Shown here piece after piece: positions 44,890 to 58,200 of a stretch of 64,000 bases of DNA. The position numbers and the translations under genes are program-made. The stretch covers positions 213,709 to 277,708 of the forward strand of contig SIJG01000083.1 in the NCBI GenBank assembly GCA_023374025.1. The letters run 5' to 3'. The DNA comes from Heterodera schachtii. Taxonomy: Eukaryota > Nematoda > Chromadorea > Rhabditida > Heteroderidae. A model generated the notes under the pieces. It saw only the letters and a program-made list of their open reading frames with translations, had not been told where the DNA came from and did not search any database. Within the stretch, counting starts at the first letter, position 1; the number at the start of each line of letters is the position of its first letter.

Positions 44890-45110
44890 CCGGACTCCTA
44901 TGCTAGTTCCCGATGCGAGACAGGATCCCGCGCGGGATTTTGCGGGGTCCAGTCCGCAATCCCGCATTTTTTTGAAAATGAGGGATTTGCGCGATTGCAG
45001 AATTTTGCGGGATTAATCCCTCGGGATCACGTCCCGTGAAATTTTGAGTTCCAATCACGCAGCCGGATCGGCAAATTTGAAATTTCCGGGCTCTACTTGA
45101 TGGATGCTGA
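44890..45110. repeat. Dispersed GC-rich repeat, copy D
   Basis: The pieces gacaggatcccgcgcgggat, gcaatcccgca, gatcacgtcccgtg and 'aatttccgggctctact' match copy C in order and wording. It sits between FRMD8 and NR2E1 within AT-rich DNA. Confidence 0.75.
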
Positions 45111-45386
45111 CCCGGGCAACTTTGACTATGTAGAACAGGATATTTTTTTTTTATTATTTTAATTTTGGCGTAATGTCTTTTGCTTTTTTTCAAATCTCGT
45201 TTTTATGTAATTAGATTTCCCTGATGTGAGATTAATTGAGCTTTTTGCGTTTGGTTGACCAAAAATTGCCATAAAAATTTTATTCAATAATTAAATGTAC
45301 AACATCCGTTTTTATGATTTAATTGTTTGCAATTGCTGAGGATGATCAGTCTCTCCTCCTCCCGCTTCTTCTTTCGCTTTCTCTTC

Positions 45387-48300
45387 TCATCCCTCCTCCA
45401 CTGGCATTGGCATTTCCATGGTTTCTGTCGTTGAACATTCACTTTTTCTGTCACTTTTGGCAATGTTCGTCTCGCCGTTGACGAGCAGTTCACTGACGGA
45501 GAACGGCAGACGGCATTGTTTCCCACCAGCAGTTCCCGTGTCGCCGTTGGCGTCGCCCGTCATTTTATGCTGAAATGATAATTATTCTTTCCTTTGCAAT
45601 TTTCCATTGCGTTTTTTTGTTGCATTTTTTGGCATTTCCCCCTTTTCCAATGTTTTCTCCCATTTTACCCCCTTTCTCCCCCTCGTTTTTTACCTATTTT
45701 ACCCCCTTCCCCCCCATTCCCCATTTACCGCTTTTTCCCCAATTTTACCCGTTTTGTGTTGCTATTTTTCTCTGCTGTCCTCTCCGTTGCGTTTCCCCCG
45801 CGGCATTTGCCCCCCTCGGCGTCAATCGCTCGTCGAAGTGCCAACACCAAAGAGTCCTCCTCCCCCTCAGCGTCATCGGTCATTTGGGCCAATTCGTCCA
45901 GCAAAAGTGCGCATTGGAATTGCCGAAAGGGCTCTCCAATGGGAGGAAATGAATTAATTCGGAATTTGTTTTGCCAAATTTCATTTTTTCCGCTTTCCCC
46001 TCACTTTCTCTGTGCATGAAACATAAATTCTTCTGCAATTGATGCGCCATCTGTGGCATTTTTTCTATGAAAAATGAATTTTACAGTAGGACAACAGCTA
46101 CCGTACTCTCCGAACTGACCCCTTAGAAGTGCGTACGTTCTGAACAGGCTGAACTCGACCCCGTCTGGTTGGAACTGTTCTAGTTGGGTCAACACGCGAA
46201 CGATGCGCTCGCGGAAAGCTGAAAATGGAAAACAGCGATGAATTAATTACCCCACTTTGTTTGAGCAATTAAAATCATGGACTCATTTGCCAGGGCACCA
46301 ACAAATCTGGCACAAAACATTGTAAATTTACGAATGAAAATGTTTTGGCATTTTGACCGGTGCCGAAATGCCCTCTGTGAATTCGAAATTTTTTAAATTT
46401 CCATTTTTCGGGAGTTTGATTGGCTTTGCATAAAATGCCCTTTCGTGTCTTGCGACGGTTGGACTAACCGCGGTTAATTAATTGTAAGCATTTTCTGGCC
46501 ACTGATTTTTTTACCCTTTCCTCCACTGCTTTTTGTTGTGCTGTTCCGTTGGCACTGCTCCTCCGTCGTCGATGGCACTTCCTCAAAATGAGTCGCGCGC
46601 AAAAGGCCCTCTTCGAAAGCGCTGAGAAGCAAAAGGCGGCCAAACGAAGCGGACAGAACGGACACCTAAAGAGGAGAAGAAGGGGACAAATGAACACTTC
46701 TGAGGGGGAAACTCCGAAATTATTTTGTCAAAACTCAAAAAAAAACGAAATCCCGGAAAGACAGAGACCATTCTCGAGTCGACGAGACATTCGAGAATTT
46801 TGAAATTTATCGAGAAATTATTAAGAAAAAAATAGATAGAAATTTCCAAGTAATTCGAATTGTCCCACAAATTTTCTTGGAAAATAAAAACAATTATTAA
46901 TCACATGAATATTTCGTTTTATTTTTTGTAAAAGTATTCCCTTTTTTGCGCTCTTACAGTAATACATAAAATGCCAATGAATTAATTCGTCGGTCGGCGG
47001 CCCCCAACTTCCCCCCCCCCCCGTCGTTACGACAAATTCCCTCTCGCCAAAATTGTGTTGCGCAATTGGTGGGGCGCTCTGCGCATCCGTCAGGGGGGGG
47101 GAACCTTTCGCCGATGGATGGGAATTTGAGGGGGGGGGGGGGGGGCGACGGGGGAAATTTCTTCCGACCGCCGCCCCCGAAAAGTGCTACCGTATGAAAA
47201 AGGGACAGAACAGCAGAGAGAGAGAAGCAACAGCAGTTAATAATTCAACAGCAACAGACATTTCTTACTGTAACACATCGTAAAAAAAGTCGGAGGATTT
47301 TTCTATTAAAATTCAAAAATAAAAAAAATTAGGTCGGAAAAAACATATAAATGTGCCGACCTCTGTCAAAACATTTCAAGGGGGCGACCATTTTCGGCAT
47401 TTCTTAAGTTTTGGTTTTTGCCAAAAAATGCAAATTTATGCAAAAATTGGACGACAAAAAACCACGAAATTACTGCCAAAAAACATTCACAGTGTCGACC
47501 TGTTCCTGTGGCGAAATGCCGGGCACAAAGGCGAGCAAAGTGCGGGCCCAACCCATCAGACGGAAAGCGATTGGATCCAACGGGGAGGAGGGCACAGCGG
47601 AGGAGGAGGAAGAAGCGGCAGAGGAAGCGGACGAGGAACAAAATGCCATGGACGGAAGAGGGGAAGCGCAGTCTGAAAGGAAGCGAAACCAAACAATGGA
47701 CGAGAGTCTCGAATTTGGAAAAAAAATTTCAGAAAACTGCGGCAATTCGTTTGTCATTCCCCGAATTTTAGTTGAAGTGCCATTTCACGTCTCTTTACCC
47801 CTGTTTTGTGCCCGTTTTGTCCCGATTTTAAACCCGTTTTGCCCCAGTTTTATCTCCATTTTACCCCTTTACCCCCCCCCCCTATTTTCCCCCTTTTATC
47901 CCCCGTTTTGCCTTCTTTGCTGTGCCGTCCTCGCCCTTCCGCCGTTGCGTTTTCCTCCTTCTGTCCCTCGTCTTCGTCTTCATTTTCATTCACATTTTGT
48001 GTTGACGAGAGCGTATGATGACGATGATGTTGATGATGATGATGATGATGAACAGCTGCAGCAGCAGCAGCAGTCATTTGCTGTCAATTAATTAGCAAAA
48101 AGTTTAAAAAATTCCCATTAATTCCACAAATTACGCCCCCCCCCCCCCGCAAATGCAACGGAATGTGCCGAAAATGCTGTGCCAGTGGGAAGCCAATTAA
48201 TTTAGTCAATGCAAACAAACAAACAAACAAAATAATAATATTGGGGCGAGAATGGTGACGAGAAAGTTGGGGACAAATTGCGCAAGTAATTTAATTGCAA

Positions 48301-51162
48301 CAATTTGCCAAACATTTATAAAAACAGTGCCTTTAATTGCACCGGACGGAATGAATTAATTAATTATCGATGAAAAGGCATTAGCAAATAAAATACTTGA
48401 AAACTTTTTCTCTTCCAAATATTTTTCGGCACTTTTTCCGATTTTCCCGCTTTTTCGTCTTTTGTCAATGGCGCCATTTGTCGGCACTTTTTGCTGTACA
48501 TAAATGGCAAAAATGATGACCACTTTTAATTGAGTGCCCCCGGGGGAGGGGGGGGGGGAGGGCATGGACGGACTGTGGAAAAGTTAAAACTCAGTGCCGG
48601 CGCCGGGGACGGACGGATCATCGCGCCAAATACAAATGGACATATCACATCAAAGCAAATCCCCCCATTCTCACCACGGCGACAATCATTTGGAGGGATT
48701 AACGGGGGAAGAATAATACGGGGGAGGTGGAAGAGGAATGAGTAAATGGGGATCAATTGATGAATTGGGAAGAGTGAAGTGAAGTGAATGAATGTGTGAA
48801 GAGTGACCGACGAGGGACGGAAAGGCCCCGCAAAATGAAAGTGCCATGCCCAACTCCAATTATTAACAATTTGCATCAAAGTTTGGACTTTTTCCTAATT
48901 GAAACCGGACCGACTCGGGCATGCGGTCGGCTTTTACCGTGCCGCTCGAACCAAGTAAATTTTGAAAAAACACCGGGCCCAGGTCGTCCGATTAAAGTCT
49001 TGGAAAGTTGGCCTAGTGGGCTAATCCCAAGCCGATCATTTTTTAAGAATTGTTCGAACCTTTTGCAGGGAAAGTGCCTTATGAATTTCTGCAAATTTGT
49101 AGGAAATTGGCACTTTCCAATGTATTTTTTGTGCAAAATTTCATGCTTTTCCTGTGGATGTTGTGACTCACTCACCCCAAATCCGTGGAGGAAAGAGGCG
49201 GCGGCGAACACCGACGGATGAAAGGGCGGCGGAGGGAAAAGGGAGGAGGCGTAGGAGGAGGGCGGCGAAGAGGCGGAGGAGGACGGGAAAGGCAGCGGAA
49301 AACGCTGAAATGCCGTGCCGCGTAATTTACAAAAATGATGATTGAAATTCCACCTGACACTCCAACGGGGGGAACAACGGACGGACGAATTGGGCCAACG
49401 GATGGCACGGCCCAAACGGCGGAGGGGGAAAAAGAGGGGGAAACGGAGGCGGAGGGTGGGCGAGCGCAGCAGAGACTGTTGTCCCATTTGGGGATGAATT
49501 TGGCATCCCAGCAGAAGCAGTGGGCGAAGTGGAGGACGGAAATGCCGTCGACGATGGCGCCGCCGGGGTCTGAAATGGCACAGAGAAATTGCAGAAATTT
49601 GGATGAGTCGGCCGTTGTTTAGCCCAATTGTGGGGACACAAAATGGATGGCAAATCCAAGCAAGAAGACATAAGCGTAAGCAAATATGCCAATCAAAATC
49701 AGTTTGTTGCTCACTCGGCACGAGGACGGCAAATTGTGCCGCGAGGACTGTGCCGTCGCCGGAAGACGCAGCGATTTTTTGACGGCCGCCGAATTGGCCA
49801 ACATCCGCTGGTGGTGGCGTTGGGCCAACTGTTGGCTGAGTCCGAACGCCAACTGACGGCGAAGCGTCGAAGTGCGGGGACCACGCTCGTGTTGAACAGC
49901 TGAAGTGAAGAAGCGGAAAATGACAAAAAAAAGGGGGAATTAAATAGATAAAAATGAAAAAATAGGGGAAAACAAAATAAAAAATTAATTAAAATAAATT
50001 TAATAATTAAAAATTGAAAAAATAATTGAATGCCCCGTGCTGGAATCGAACCAGCGATCTTCTGTTTACTAGACAGACGCTCTGCCACTAAGCCAACGGG
50101 GCACATATAGGGCGGGAAATTATTATCATTTATAGAGAATTCTCTAATTGTTAAATTGTACAAAAAATAGTTGAACAATTAAGGATTTTAATAAGAACAT
50201 TAAATTTTCCAGCTGAATTTATGATTTATTTCCTCCTTTTACTAAAGGACCAAAACCCATTTTAAATATTTATTAATTCATTTTAAAAAATAAATATAAA
50301 TTTGGTGTCCGTTAATCGAAATTCCACCATTTTCCCCCACTTTTCTCACCGTCTTTGTTCATGCCAATCTCCAAACATTTTCTCAGTCGGCATGCCCTGC
50401 ATTGATTTCGGTGCGTTTTGTCCACCGGACATTGTCCCTCCACGGGGCCCCCCTTATTTTTGCACAAATATTCCCTTTGTCGGCGAACGGAGCGCTGAAA
50501 TTTTTAAAAAAATACACAAAAATATTTCTCAAAATTTGTTTTTTGACCTTAAAAAAGCCGGCACAACCATCGCAACTGAAAGATTTGGTCAATTCTGGCA
50601 AAAAAACACAACAATAAAAACCGGAGAGACCTAAAAATGCCGTAGTGTTTGCCCGACGAATGGTCTTGGCACACTCGGCAGGGCACGTCAAGCAAAATCC
50701 GACCTGAAATTTTGTGGAAATTTTCCCATTTCACCGCGTTTTCTACCCATTTTTCCATTTTCATTACCATTCCAAATGCCATTTTCAATTATACAATTTT
50801 AAAATGCGTTTTATTAAATGCCATTTTCAAATGCCGTTTATGACTTTTTTTTTCTATTTTAAATTATATAAATGCCATTGTTTCCTTTTCCACCATTTCC
50901 CACACATTACAAATCCCACCACACTTTCCCCCCCCCCCCCCGCATTTTATGGGGCCACAGAAATTAATAAGTGAAGAGCGGCGACGATGTGCCAACTTGG
51001 CAAACATTCTTCGCCCCTTTTGGCGGATTTGAGAGAAGCGCCAGCAGCAGAAGTGCCGTCGACGGACGGACTTTGCCAATGGACGGCGTAACTCTCGACT
51101 TGGGAAATGGGGGGGGGGCATTTGTGTAATAATGGCATTTCAGGGACAAATTCATTCTCCAA
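45387..51162 (-). CDS. Tailless-type nuclear receptor (NR2E1 / nhr-67 group)
   Basis: Transcription factors of this group control neural and embryonic patterning. A tentative first exon is 51162-50997 ([18 protein letters not shown]...). The DNA-binding domain is secure: 50703-50631 ([20 protein letters not shown]), 50575-50548 (CDGCAGFFK, the tailless-type P-box) and 50494-50350 ([13 protein letters not shown] ... [20 protein letters not shown]). 49899-49715 gives [17 protein letters not shown]. 49569-49354 and 49304-49176 encode a long Pro/Ser-rich hinge. Ligand-domain pieces lie at 47692-47512 ([20 protein letters not shown]), about 46670-46500, 46222-46130 ([20 protein letters not shown]) and 45960-45780. 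45562-45387 is the likely last exon, with AATAAA at 45279-45284. Ligand-domain joins are incomplete. Confidence 0.85.
47130..47146 (+). repeat. Long poly-G tract in an NR2E1 intron
   Basis: An uninterrupted G run of about 16, with more G runs just upstream (near 47093) and a poly-C run near 47020. It belongs to a series of such tracts between 47 and 57 kb. Confidence 0.8.
50031..50102 (-). tRNA. tRNA-Thr(AGT)
   Basis: A 72-base cloverleaf starting GCCCCGTTGGCTTAGTGG, with anticodon loop CTAGTAA (anticodon AGT), T-arm GGTTCGATTCC and closing ACGGGGC. No intron. It lies in the NR2E1 intron between the DNA-binding-domain exon and the next exon, on the host strand. Confidence 0.95.
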
Positions 51163-51493
51163 TCAAGAGGTGACCATTTTGGCATGGCAAATGAATGGGA
51201 GAGGGCATTTTGAAAGGGATTACGGAATTTTAAAAATGGAAAAAAATAAATGAAATGGAATCAGAGAAAGAGCAATGAATGATCAGCAGAGAAAGACCCA
51301 AAATGATCAGTGAATGAGTTGAGTTTATTCTGATCATTCAGTCAATTGAACTCCGTCGTAATTTGATCGGCAAATATTTCCCGGAGGCATTTGCATTTTT
51401 TGTCCAAATTGCCAAATTTGCATGGCACTCACTCATTAATTGCCACAACGACTCAATTCCCCGCCCCCTCCCCCGGGCATTTCCGTCCCCCAA

Positions 51494-53253
51494 ATGGCGA
51501 CGACGGCCATTTGTGTCAATGACGGCAAAACAATATGTGTGCAAATGTGTGGTGGTGTTCTGTCTGTTCTGCTGTTGTACTGCTCTCTTCTCCTTGCTCT
51601 GTTTGCCCTGCTGTCCCTCTTCACTTTGTGTTCACCAATTGTGAAGGACAGATGTGATTGGATTAAGGGGCAAATCCGTGAAGTGCTTCAGGACATGTCG
51701 AGAAGGACGACGACGCTGTCGAGAGTGAGTGCCCCCCATATTGAGCATGGAACAGAGGGAAAATGGGGGAGGGGGAAATGGGGGGGGGAGGTGAAACAAA
51801 CCCTTTTATATGGACAATTAGGAAATTGGAGAGAGAGAGCGAATGTCGGGGAAATCAAACAAACAAAAAACGATGGATGGCAAATGATGGCCAAAATTGG
51901 CACGGATTAATTGGACGCCATTTAAAAAAGGGACAATTTGCCAAAAGAATAAACTGACTTTGGCCCAATTTAGCTTCTTTACCATGTCCCTTTTGATGTC
52001 AGTACAAATTTAATGGGCTTAAAAGCTTATTTGTTAGTGAAATTTAAAAACGCATTTTAATAAATTTAATATTTGGAAAAATATAATTTAATTCCTTTTA
52101 AATAATATTTTTACGGTTCGTTCACTTACTTGACGGCGGTTGCACAGCTGATGAACAGGAGGACATTGTTCAATGAAAGCGTAAAATTTGAAGTCGCAAA
52201 ATCAGAATTTAATTTTGCTATTTTAATAAATAAATATTTAAAATGAAACGAAATTGGCACAAATTTAGGGGACAAATTCACTCAAAGTCAAAATGGCATT
52301 GGCATTAAAAACAGTATAAAATCATTTTGGCGTTTTCCCATTTTTCGCTATGAATGATTCCCCCTCCCCCAATTTGCCACTTTTCTCCGCCGTTTTGTGC
52401 CTCCATTCGCAGCCACAAAGTCCGTCCGCCCCGCCCCCCAATGTTCGTTCACTTTGTGCCTTTCGTCCGTCGGTCGGCGGCGATTTGCGCCCGGCGGAGG
52501 GGGCGGGGCGAAAACGCACATTTACCGTAACCAATTGACGACGACGACGAACAGCGGCAGCAGCAGCAGCAGAAGAAGAAGCGGAAACACGGCCCTCGGG
52601 GGAAACAAACAAAAAAATAACCCCGGGGGGGACGGATTTACCCGCACTTTGGGGGAGGGGGGGGGGGACAAATCAGTCAACAGCAGTAAAATGACCAAAA
52701 ATGTAAAATACACATTTTGGATAATAATATTTTTGAATTTTCATTTGCACTTTGGCGATATGATCGCTTTTGTAATGACTTTCACCGATTACATCAAAAC
52801 ACACAGTCCATCCTTTTGTCATATTCGCATATTTTTTCTTGGTCAGTCTCAGTCTGTTGCCTCATCAGTTTGTCCGATCAATCCACATCGGATTTGTCTG
52901 TCATTTTTTCTGATCATTTCTCTATTCATTCATCACTCCCTGCTTTTCCCTCATTCCGTCCGTACTTAGACGCTTGATCAAGCAGCTTCGTCCTTTTTAC
53001 TAAGGTTGATCCCAATCCAATCTACGATCACTTTTCCCACCATTTACCGCCTCCCTCCCCGATCACTTTGCTCCCTCCTCCTTCTCCCCCGGTCGATTTG
53101 TCCTTGGCGCGACCCCCCCCCCCCCTCCCTCCCTTCTCATTTTCGCGTCCTTTCAAACGCCCAAAACGAAACCAAAGGCATGGAATGGAATGTTCTGCTG
53201 AATATGCTTTTGTGTGTTATTTGTATTATTTGCAGACCCTCAAAATGAGTTGA
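51494..53253 (+). CDS. Possible small single-pass membrane protein, weak model
   Basis: An exon at 51494-51727 reads MATTAICVNDGKTICVQMCG, then a strong hydrophobic segment (VLSVLLLYCSLLLALFALLS), then a basic helix (IKGQIREVLQDMSRRTTTLS), and meets a good donor (gagagtgagt). A possible last exon after the acceptor near 53235 ends TLKMS-stop, with AATAAA at about 53261. The intron would be 1.5 kb, long for this window. No family is recognised. It starts about 330 bases from the NR2E1 5' end, divergently. Confidence 0.3.
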
Positions 53254-55260
53254 GCCCACTAAATAAAATGACAATTGGCGTATAATGTTCGCTTCGCTTC
53301 GTCCATTCGGTGCTTTTCTGAAGGGTTTTTCGACACCAAACAAAAGTTGGGCGCCGCCGCCGCCGATCACTGCTCACTGTCCGCTTCACTTTGATGCCTT
53401 TTTTAGTTGGAGGAAGCAAATTTATTACTGCCCTCTTCTGCTGTTTGTCCAACGCGTCGCAAATAAAACACATTTTAAGCTTCGACCGACCGACTCAATT
53501 GCCTCGGGCGATGCTGGAGAGAGAGAGAGAGAGAGAAGCATTGACGGAGGAGGGAGGAGGTGGAGAGGGGAGGAGGAGGAAAGCACCGGAATAGGGGGGA
53601 GGGGGAGAAACATTGGAGGGACAAAGAGGGGAGGGATAGGGGGAAAAGCAATGGAATTTCGAACCCAATAATGGCAGTCGAGAGTGAGTCTCGCCATCCA
53701 AACAACGTATAAAATTTTAATGTTTTGGAAAAATGCTCTGGACTATTACTGTACTACCGTAATTTGGCCTTTTCACTTCTCTGCTGAATTTCGGCGCGGT
53801 CATTCAACTTCAAATGGACAAATAACTCACCGACTCTCAGTTTAAAGTCCGTGCCCTTCCCTCTCTTTCCGCCATTTTCCGCCCCATCACTTTTTGCCAC
53901 TGTCATTCATCGCCCTTCATCATTTTGCCGGTGTGTTCAATTTGAGGCGGATTTTGCGCCCAATTTGAGCGCTCGGCCAGGTCAAATTGTCGGGGGAGGC
54001 GGGGGTCAATCGTCGGTAAAAGTGCCAAAAGTGAGCGGAAAAAGGTGGCACAGCCAACGACAAACGGGCTGAGAAAGAAAACGGCACCGCGGGGCGGAAG
54101 GAATCGGCTGGCGGGCCCCAATTGTTTCCGGCAATTCATCCGCCGACCGTTGCCGCAGCGATGTTTAAATTTAAAGGCAGCAGAAGAGGAGGCGAAAGGC
54201 GATGATGTGACTGGAGGGAGCCAACAAAATGGCACCAATTTTGAAACTGATCCACCAAACTTGTCGAGAGTCTCGAAAAGCCAAACAGTCACTCCGAAAG
54301 TGATTGGCATGCCAAAAAAAGGGTCACACATTTACACACTCTCTCCCCCTCTCCTCTCTCTCTCTCGGCAGATTGTATGCATGTAAAATACGGAAATCGG
54401 GCAATTTGTTGTTTGCCATTCATCCGCCCATCCGTCCGTCCCCACAAATCGGAAATGTATTGCCGCCCCGCTTAGGTTGGGCTGGAGAAGATCCATTCCA
54501 TCCCCGGCGGGGAGATAATCCCCCGAAGCGATTCTCCGACAGAAAGGGGGGGGGGCGAGAACAGAACCAACCACACACACTCAATTAGGGATGGGAATTG
54601 ATGAATAGGCGGGCGATTCGTATGGGCGGCGGATTTGGGCAAATGCTGCGCGGAAATTGTGTAACATATGCCAAAGCGGGGAGGGGAGGTGGGAAAGGCG
54701 GGGGAGGGGGGGGGGGGGGGAGACGAACCAAACACACACAAATTGGCGGGATTTTCATTTTGCCAAATTTGAGGGATTTGGGGATTTGCGAAGGAAAAAT
54801 GGGGACACAAAAAGTGGCCAAATGTAGAAAAGCGATTTCAAAATTCAATTTTTCAATTGCCCGACTAAGCGGCGGTCAAAAAGTGAGGTGAGTGCCAATG
54901 GCACTGATTTAAATTCCCTTTATTTTGTCACCCGCCAGCGGCAAAGTCAATGGGCGCTAATTAGGGGCAAATGAGGGAGAGGGGACGAACAAAATAAAAA
55001 TGAGTGAATGAATGGGACGAAAATGACTGACAAATTGCTTAAAAGCCGGATAAAGGCAGAAAGAAAGTCAGGAGGCGCATTCATTTTTATATGCGCGGAA
55101 TTTGACGCAATTCGTACGGTGGGGGCGGGGGACAGAGTGAAAAAAGGAGAATTAATTAGTGTATTTAATTTTAATTGCGAAATTTAAAAAAATCAGCGTC
55201 AATTTGTTTAGCAATAATTTACTCTCAAAATTCAGTAATTTGATCAATTAAATTTTAAAA
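53254..55260. other. Low-complexity intergenic stretch
   Basis: Contains (GA)n at 53518-53536, purine-rich runs to 53640, (CT)n near 54350-54365, and poly-G tracts near 54547 and 54708. Long frames exist on both strands (for example 142 codons minus at 53903-54331), but they are low in complexity, lack domains and overlap each other, so none is called. Confidence 0.45.
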
Positions 55261-58200
55261 TTAAAAAATAAACATTTGTTTGAAAATGTCACTGAATGCA
55301 ATTGGAACAATGAAAATGGCTGTGATCAGCATGATCAACATGGTCAATGCCATGCCGTCGATTGCGGTTGATTCATTGCTCTCCATTCGGCGGCACTCGC
55401 GTGTCCGCAAGCAGTGCCGCATGCGTTCCGGCACATTGAGTACCGCTTGCTCAGCGCCCGCCCAGCGGTGGGGCCCGCCCAGTCGGTACACATAGGAAAC
55501 GTTTGGGCCAAACAGAACGGCACGGAATAGACGGAGGCGGAGACGGCACAGCAAAAGCCAAAGGGACGGCAGCGCAGCCGACCAACGCGGCCAACTCGTC
55601 CATGTAACCGATGTAGTCCACCTTGAAGTGGGGATTTCAAACTGAAAAATATGTTCAAGACTGGATTCAAGACCAAGGTTGTTTTAGCATACTCGGGATT
55701 TTTGGGGATTTGGACCTGGGCTTCCATTTATCCGCATTTTCTGGGATTTGGTCAGGAGGACCGACTTAAAACTGTCGGTAAAAAGAGCAATTTCCGGGGA
55801 TTGGACTGAAATTGGTAGGGACTTTGGCTCAATGCCAGCAAAAGCCAATTTCTCGGTGGACGGAGCGTAGGTCGGTACCCAAATGGGAAAATCGTTGGAA
55901 TAATTAGGCCTAGGGGGCGGGTGGAGTGACTCATGCCGTGCCGCGACCATTGCCCCCGACCTCGTGGGCATGTCTCATTGGCCCTTGTGGCCGGGTTTTG
56001 ACCAATTCCGCGCGCATTTCGTCCGTCGACGGAAGCTTACATTGGCCACATTGCACAGCGAAAAAGAGGCGTGCTTGCATTTCGGCAACGCACAGTTTGG
56101 ACCCGGTGGGCTTAAATCAAATTCAAATTTGGCATTTTTAAATTGGTAATTTTGGCATTTTGCACTGCCTGCACAATCCCGACGATTGCCAATGTGTTCC
56201 AATCGGAGCTGCCCAGTGGGAACATGTGCTTGTACAGCTGTGCCATCGTCGCCGTGCCGTTGTCTGACGACTGATCAGTGCTGCTGATCAGCAGCTGTCC
56301 CCGCTCGATCAGTGTGAAGTCAAAGCGGTAGCCGGTGCCCAGCAAAACATTGTCCACCTGATCAGTGCGCGTGCCGTCCGCCCACACAATGCCTGTGAAA
56401 GAGCATTTATCAACGATAAACTGATCAATGTAATTGGTCAATTGATCAGTTACCGTTTTCCGTGAAATGGCCAATGTCCGGCTTAACGGTGACCATGCCG
56501 GACAACATTCGGACTGGCAACTCGTCGTTGACTGTGAAAAATTGGCTGACCAGTGGAGAAATGTCCGGCATTATGCCGTACATGGCGTGATCCAACCCCT
56601 GGGATCAATTAAATAATGAATTAATTAGGGAGCATTTGCTGATCAGTCAATTTAATTGTGCATGCTTTTGTTTGAAATGATCGGATTATGGGCCAAATGT
56701 GCACAAAATGCCGAGAAAAACTCAAATATTTGTTCTCGTCTTTAAATTGTGCTGCACCTTTTGGAAAAATCTGACGCGGCGCCACTCGTTGAAGCGGCGG
56801 GGCGCGTAGCGCGAGAGCAACGCGCTGAACCGCGTGGTCAGCACGGAGTCCACGGGAAGGCCTTTCTCGGCACATTTGCGCAGCACCCAAAAGCCACGGC
56901 GGGTGGACAAAAGCACCTTTTTGGCAATTTTGGAAATAAAATGCCGCAATTTGGTGCCCTCAGATCAGCAGTTAGTGTTGGCTAATCAGATATCGACAAT
57001 CAATGAACACAAAATTAAAGTATCCAACAGGAAAGTTTTGATTTGTTTATTTTTGGGTCCATTTTCCATTATAAAATGGATAAATCTGAGGTAGTGTTGT
57101 TCCCCGATCCCGAGTCCCCCGACATTTTTGGGCATATTCTCCGACCCCGCCCGCCGACATGTCCCCCTACGCTCTCGAGCCCCCGAAATTTTTGGGTCTA
57201 TTCCCCGACCCGATATGTCCCCCCGACGGTCCCCGGCCCCCGAAATTTTTGGGTCTATTCCCCGACCCCCCCCCCCCCCCGACGGTCCTAGCCGCCGACA
57301 TTTTGCCCCTAAAGGGTTGGGGAGTAACTCTAATCTGAGAAACCGGTCTTGACAACATGTACTTTTGGCTGCATGAAATTTTATTTCAAATTATTTGCTG
57401 CTGTTGCCCCTTCTTCACCTCCTTGGACACTCTGCTCAGCTCCACCGCCATGTCCGCAGCGGAATCGCTGGCCCCGACGACGACATTCACTTTTTGCTCC
57501 ATGTCAGGCGAAACGCGGCGAAAGTCATGCGAATGGATAATCTTTTTTGGAGTAAATTCATTTTCAAATTCAAATTCCCGCTTACTTTTCCCCCAAATTT
57601 GGCCATCCCTTCCCAATTTGGCCAATTCGACTTTGCGTGGTGTCCAATTGCGACTAATACGCAATGGAAAACGTCTTCAATTTGCTCTCCGTTCCCTTCA
57701 TTTTCCCACTGAACTGTCCATTGTCCCGTTTCGGCATAATTTGGCGACCGACAAATTTTGGTCACTTTTTGGCCAAATCTGCCAAAATTTGGACGAGAAA
57801 TTGAAATTTCCGCCTAGCATTACTGGATGTACTGCTCCAAGTTGTGGTGCCGAGCATACGCCGCCAAATAGGCGAGCATTTTGTCGTGCCGCATGTAATT
57901 GGGCAGCTGAGAGTCCGGTGGAAAGTCGCTGAACGCGGTCAACTCTTTGGACGAGTTGGTTACCGTACAACTCATTACGGTGGCCACTTTTCGGGGAAAT
58001 GGGAGGAAACGAAATGCCAAAATGGCAGAGACACTTGGCATTTTTTTAAATTTTTTATACATTCGTCGGGTAATGGATCGTCAGTGTAACGCCAGAGGCC
58101 GCCCAAATTTTGTCGTCGTTCAATCACCACGGGACGGAAGCCGTAAGCAAGTGCCCATCTAAGAGGGGAACCATGAAATTGGTTTACTATTACTAAGGAC

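Noticed and set aside
53903..54331. 142-codon minus-strand frame
   Set aside because: Long but low in complexity, with an overlapping frame on the other strand and no domain.
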